Source of the DNA: Thermomonas sp. HDW16
GTDB taxonomy: Bacteria; Pseudomonadota; Gammaproteobacteria; Xanthomonadales; Xanthomonadaceae
DNA: 64,000 nucleotides
Direction: 5' to 3'
Assembly: GCF_011302915.1 (NCBI RefSeq)
Contig: NZ_CP049872.1
Location: 434,001-498,000 of the forward strand
The notes beneath the pieces were generated by a model that searched no databases, was not told the origin of the DNA, and saw nothing but the letters and a program-made list of their open reading frames with translations. Positions within the stretch are counted from its first letter, which is position 1, and the number at the start of each line of letters is the position of its first letter. A program made the position numbers and the translations under genes. Of the stretch, positions 61,829 through 64,000 are shown piece after piece.

Positions 61829-62491
61829 TCAAGCGATACCGTAGCGCGCGCGATAGGCGAGCAGGGCGTCGCGGTGGCCTACAAGTTCCGCCCTTTCACC
61901 GGCAAATTCAAGCAGGTCGCCCAGACCGGCCACCGCGACCACGGTGATGCCGTGTTCGGCGGTCACTGACTGTGCGGCGGATTGCGCGGCATCCTCGCGC
62001 ACGCGTTCCTGCCTATCCAGTGCGATGACGATGCCGGCCGGGGTGCCGCCGCCTTCAGCAATGATCGCCAGTGCTTCGCGGATCGCCGTGCCGGCGGTGA
62101 TCACGTCGTCCACGATCAACACCTTCCTGCCGGCCAGTGGTGCGCCGATCAGGCTGCCGCCCTCGCCATGTGCCTTGGCTTCCTTGCGATTGAATGCAAG
62201 TGGCAAGTCGCGGCCGCGGCGTGCGTATTCGCAGGCGACTGCCGTGGCCAGCGGGATGCCCTTGTAGGCCGGGCCGAATAGCAGGTCGAACTCGATGCCC
62301 GAGGCATCCACTGCATCGACATAGCAGGCGGCCAGTTCCGCCAATGCCGCGCCGGAATCGAAGCGCCCGGCATTGAAGAAGTACGGGCTAAGCCGGCCGG
62401 ACTTGAGGGTGAACTCGCCGAAGCGCAACGCCTCGGCGCGCAGGGCCAGCTGCAGGAAGCGGGTGCGGTAATCGTGGGTGGTCGCATTCAT
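61829..62491 (-). CDS. pyrE: Orotate phosphoribosyltransferase
   Basis: A 220-residue PyrE. PRPP motif [13 protein letters not shown] and orotate/PRPP loops ([26 protein letters not shown]) are present. Fifth step of pyrimidine synthesis. ATG 62491; upstream GACAAT-N6-ATG suggests a leaderless message. Confidence 0.96.
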   Translation of the reverse strand: MNATTHDYRTRFLQLALRAEALRFGEFTLKSGRLSPYFFNAGRFDSGAALAELAACYVDAVDASGIEFDLLFGPAYKGIPLATAVACEYARRGRDLPLAFNRKEAKAHGEGGSLIGAPLAGRKVLIVDDVITAGTAIREALAIIAEGGGTPAGIVIALDRQERVREDAAQSAAQSVTAEHGITVVAVAGLGDLLEFAGERAELVGHRDALLAYRARYGIA

Positions 62492-62497
62492 GCGCCG

Positions 62498-62503
62498 ATT
62501 GTC
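62498..62503 (-). promoter_or_regulatory. pyrE -10 box, probably leaderless
   Basis: On the minus strand, GACAAT lies six bases before the pyrE ATG, the same arrangement as at oleC and ubiJ. The 92-bp gap to the divergent xth gene holds no other clear signal. Confidence 0.35.
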
Positions 62504-62583
62504 CCATGCGGCATCGGTGAAAGGAGTGTTGCGATGGAAGCGCATCGGCTACGCTCGATCATTGTTTTTCGTGGTGTCCGTGC

Positions 62584-63387
62584 ATGCGCATCCTCAGTTT
62601 CAATGCCAATGGCCTGCGTTCGGCGGCCAGCAAGGGGTTCTTCGACTGGTTCGCGGCGCAGGACATCGATGTCCTGTGCCTGCAGGAAACCAAGGCGCAG
62701 GAACATCAGCTGTCCGATGCGATCTTCCGCCCGGCTGGCTACAAGGCGTGGTTCAAGGACGCCAGCACCAAGAAAGGCTATAGCGGCGTCGCCATCTACA
62801 GCCGTCGCGAACCGGACGAGGTGCGTACCTCGTTGGGCTGGGCGCCGTTCGACGACGAAGGCCGCTACATCGAGGCGCGCTTCGGAAACTTGAGTGTGGT
62901 GAGTTTCTACATCCCGTCCGGCAGCTCCGGCGACCTGCGCCAGGGCTTCAAGGAAGAGGTGATGGCCTGGCTGAAGCCGATCCTCGATGAGTGGCTGGCC
63001 AGCGGCCGCGAGTACGTGCTGTGCGGTGACTGGAACATCGTTCGCGCGAAGAACGACATCAAGAACTGGACCGGCAACCAGAAAAATTCCGGCTGCCTGC
63101 CGCATGAGCGTGCGTGGCTCAACAGGATGATTGCGGATCAGTGCGGCGACGGACTGACCGCTGCACCCGCGCACGGGTGGCGCGATGCCTTCCGCGTCGC
63201 CAAGCCGGACGCGGTGGAATATTCATGGTGGTCGCAACGCGGTGCCGCGCGTGCCAACAACGTGGGTTGGCGGATCGATTACCAGTTCGCCACGCCCGGC
63301 ATCGCCGGCAAGATCGCCGAGGCGACGATCTTCCCAGAACCGAAATTCTCCGACCATGCGCCCTGTCTAGTGGAGTACGCCGAATGA
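62584..63387 (+). CDS. xth: Exodeoxyribonuclease III-family AP endonuclease
   Basis: A 267-residue endonuclease/exonuclease/phosphatase-fold enzyme. Metal- and DNA-binding motifs FNANGLRS, LQETKAQ, CGDWNIV, GWRIDYQF and the catalytic SDHAP are complete. It cuts abasic sites in base-excision repair. Whether XthA or the ExoA branch is not decided. ATGA overlap with ampG. Confidence 0.93.
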   Translation: MRILSFNANGLRSAASKGFFDWFAAQDIDVLCLQETKAQEHQLSDAIFRPAGYKAWFKDASTKKGYSGVAIYSRREPDEVRTSLGWAPFDDEGRYIEARFGNLSVVSFYIPSGSSGDLRQGFKEEVMAWLKPILDEWLASGREYVLCGDWNIVRAKNDIKNWTGNQKNSGCLPHERAWLNRMIADQCGDGLTAAPAHGWRDAFRVAKPDAVEYSWWSQRGAARANNVGWRIDYQFATPGIAGKIAEATIFPEPKFSDHAPCLVEYAE

Positions 63388-64000
63388 GTGACGCCGTCGC
63401 GAAAACCGGCACCCGCGATGTCCTGCGCGCGCTGCGCCAGCCCAAGGTGCTTGCGATGCTGCTCTTGGGCTTCTCCTCCGGCTTGCCGCTGTACCTGGTC
63501 GGCAACACCATGGGCTACTGGATGCGCGAGAACGGCAGCGAGCTGTCGGCGATCGGCTTCCTGTCGTGGGTGGGCCTGGCCTACACGCTGAAGTTCCTGT
63601 GGGCGCCGATCATCGACAAGACCGATGTGCCGCTGCTCGGCCGCCTCGGCCATCGCCGTGGCTGGATGCTGCTATCGCAAATCATCGTGGCGGCGGGTCT
63701 TGCAGGCATGGCCATCGTGCAGCCGCAGGGCGGGCTGATGGTGTTCGGTGCGCTTGCCCTGATGGCGGCATTTGCCTCGGCGACGCAGGACATCGTGATC
63801 GATGCCTGGCGTATCGAGATCGCTGACAACAAGGAAGAATTGGGTCTGCTCACCTCCGGCACCCAGATTGGCTACCGTAGTGCGTTGCTGGTCACCGATG
63901 CATTGATCCTGATCCTGGCGACCTACATCGGCTGGGCACCGTCGTACTGGGTGATGGCGCTGTTGATGGGCGTGGGCATCCTGGCCGCGTTGTTCCTTGC
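63384..64000 (+). CDS. ampG: AmpG muropeptide permease, C-terminus beyond window
   Basis: The first 205 codons of a major-facilitator protein, open to the window end. GFSSGLPLYLVGNTMGYWMR, LAYTLKFLWAPIID and SATQDIVIDAWRIE are typical of AmpG, which imports anhydro-muropeptides for cell-wall recycling and beta-lactamase induction. Six membrane helices are visible so far. Start ATG overlaps the xth stop. Confidence 0.93.
   Translation, partial: MSDAVAKTGTRDVLRALRQPKVLAMLLLGFSSGLPLYLVGNTMGYWMRENGSELSAIGFLSWVGLAYTLKFLWAPIIDKTDVPLLGRLGHRRGWMLLSQIIVAAGLAGMAIVQPQGGLMVFGALALMAAFASATQDIVIDAWRIEIADNKEELGLLTSGTQIGYRSALLVTDALILILATYIGWAPSYWVMALLMGVGILAALFL

Overview
The window is a GC-rich chromosomal segment from a member of the Xanthomonadaceae/Lysobacteraceae (Lysobacter, Luteimonas, Thermomonas or Xanthomonas type). 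The assignment rests on the oleABCD hydrocarbon cluster with ubiquinone genes beside it, the STN-type TonB receptor with its FecR/ECF-sigma pair, the membrane-fused AlgC, and core genes (comM, ubiK, P-II, speE/speA, argS, radC, coa genes, dut, pyrE, xth, ampG) whose sequences look gammaproteobacterial. No tRNA, rRNA, CRISPR array, insertion sequence or prophage was seen.

Layout. 1-5.2 kb: two tandem M16 zinc peptidases (the first cut by the window edge) and a DUF4156 lipoprotein. 5.2-11.7 kb: long-chain olefin locus oleA-oleB-(ubiM-like hydroxylase)-(YkgJ-like protein, opposite strand)-oleC-oleD. 11.7-14.1 kb: ubiJ-ubiB. 14.2-19.9 kb: zinc alcohol dehydrogenase, a third M16 peptidase, truC, arfB and a lysophospholipid-type acyltransferase. 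20.0-28.4 kb: a six-gene envelope-glycan operon (phosphatase-TPR, HEAT, GT2 synthase, TPR/YaiO outer-membrane protein, LtaS-like transferase, GH18-like protein) behind a good sigma-54 promoter match. 28.4-35.3 kb: TonB receptor, FecR and ECF sigma on the minus strand, divergent from a secreted cyanophycinase/isoaspartyl-peptidase fusion. 35.4-39.5 kb: LysR regulator and the glyoxylate shunt aceB-aceA. 39.6-44.8 kb: a signalling and peptide-modification cassette: cyclic-nucleotide-binding GGDEF protein, class III cyclase/TPR membrane protein, a nitrile-hydratase-leader-like precursor peptide and a SagB-type flavin dehydrogenase. 44.8-64 kb: mostly housekeeping genes, ending in a partial ampG.

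The most interesting unit is the cassette at 40589-44769. It matches, as I remember it, a bioinformatically defined but functionally uncharacterised RiPP-like system of xanthomonads (putative modified peptide, putative maturation dehydrogenase, putative modification-system cyclase). No YcaO, lanthionine or radical-SAM enzyme is nearby, so the chemistry is open. Second are the glycan operon and the cyanophycinase/isoaspartyl peptidase fusion with its surface-signalling receptor system.

Smaller points: a REP-like palindrome carried in frame inside oleC; a 107-bp element with perfect 25-bp terminal inverted repeats before ubiJ; a perfect palindromic operator before oleA; an Anr/Fnr-like box before the ubiM-like gene; separate coaC and coaB genes with the usual CoaC cysteine replaced; and apparent leaderless starts at oleC, ubiJ and pyrE. 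All positions were read by eye; no database search or structure prediction was run.
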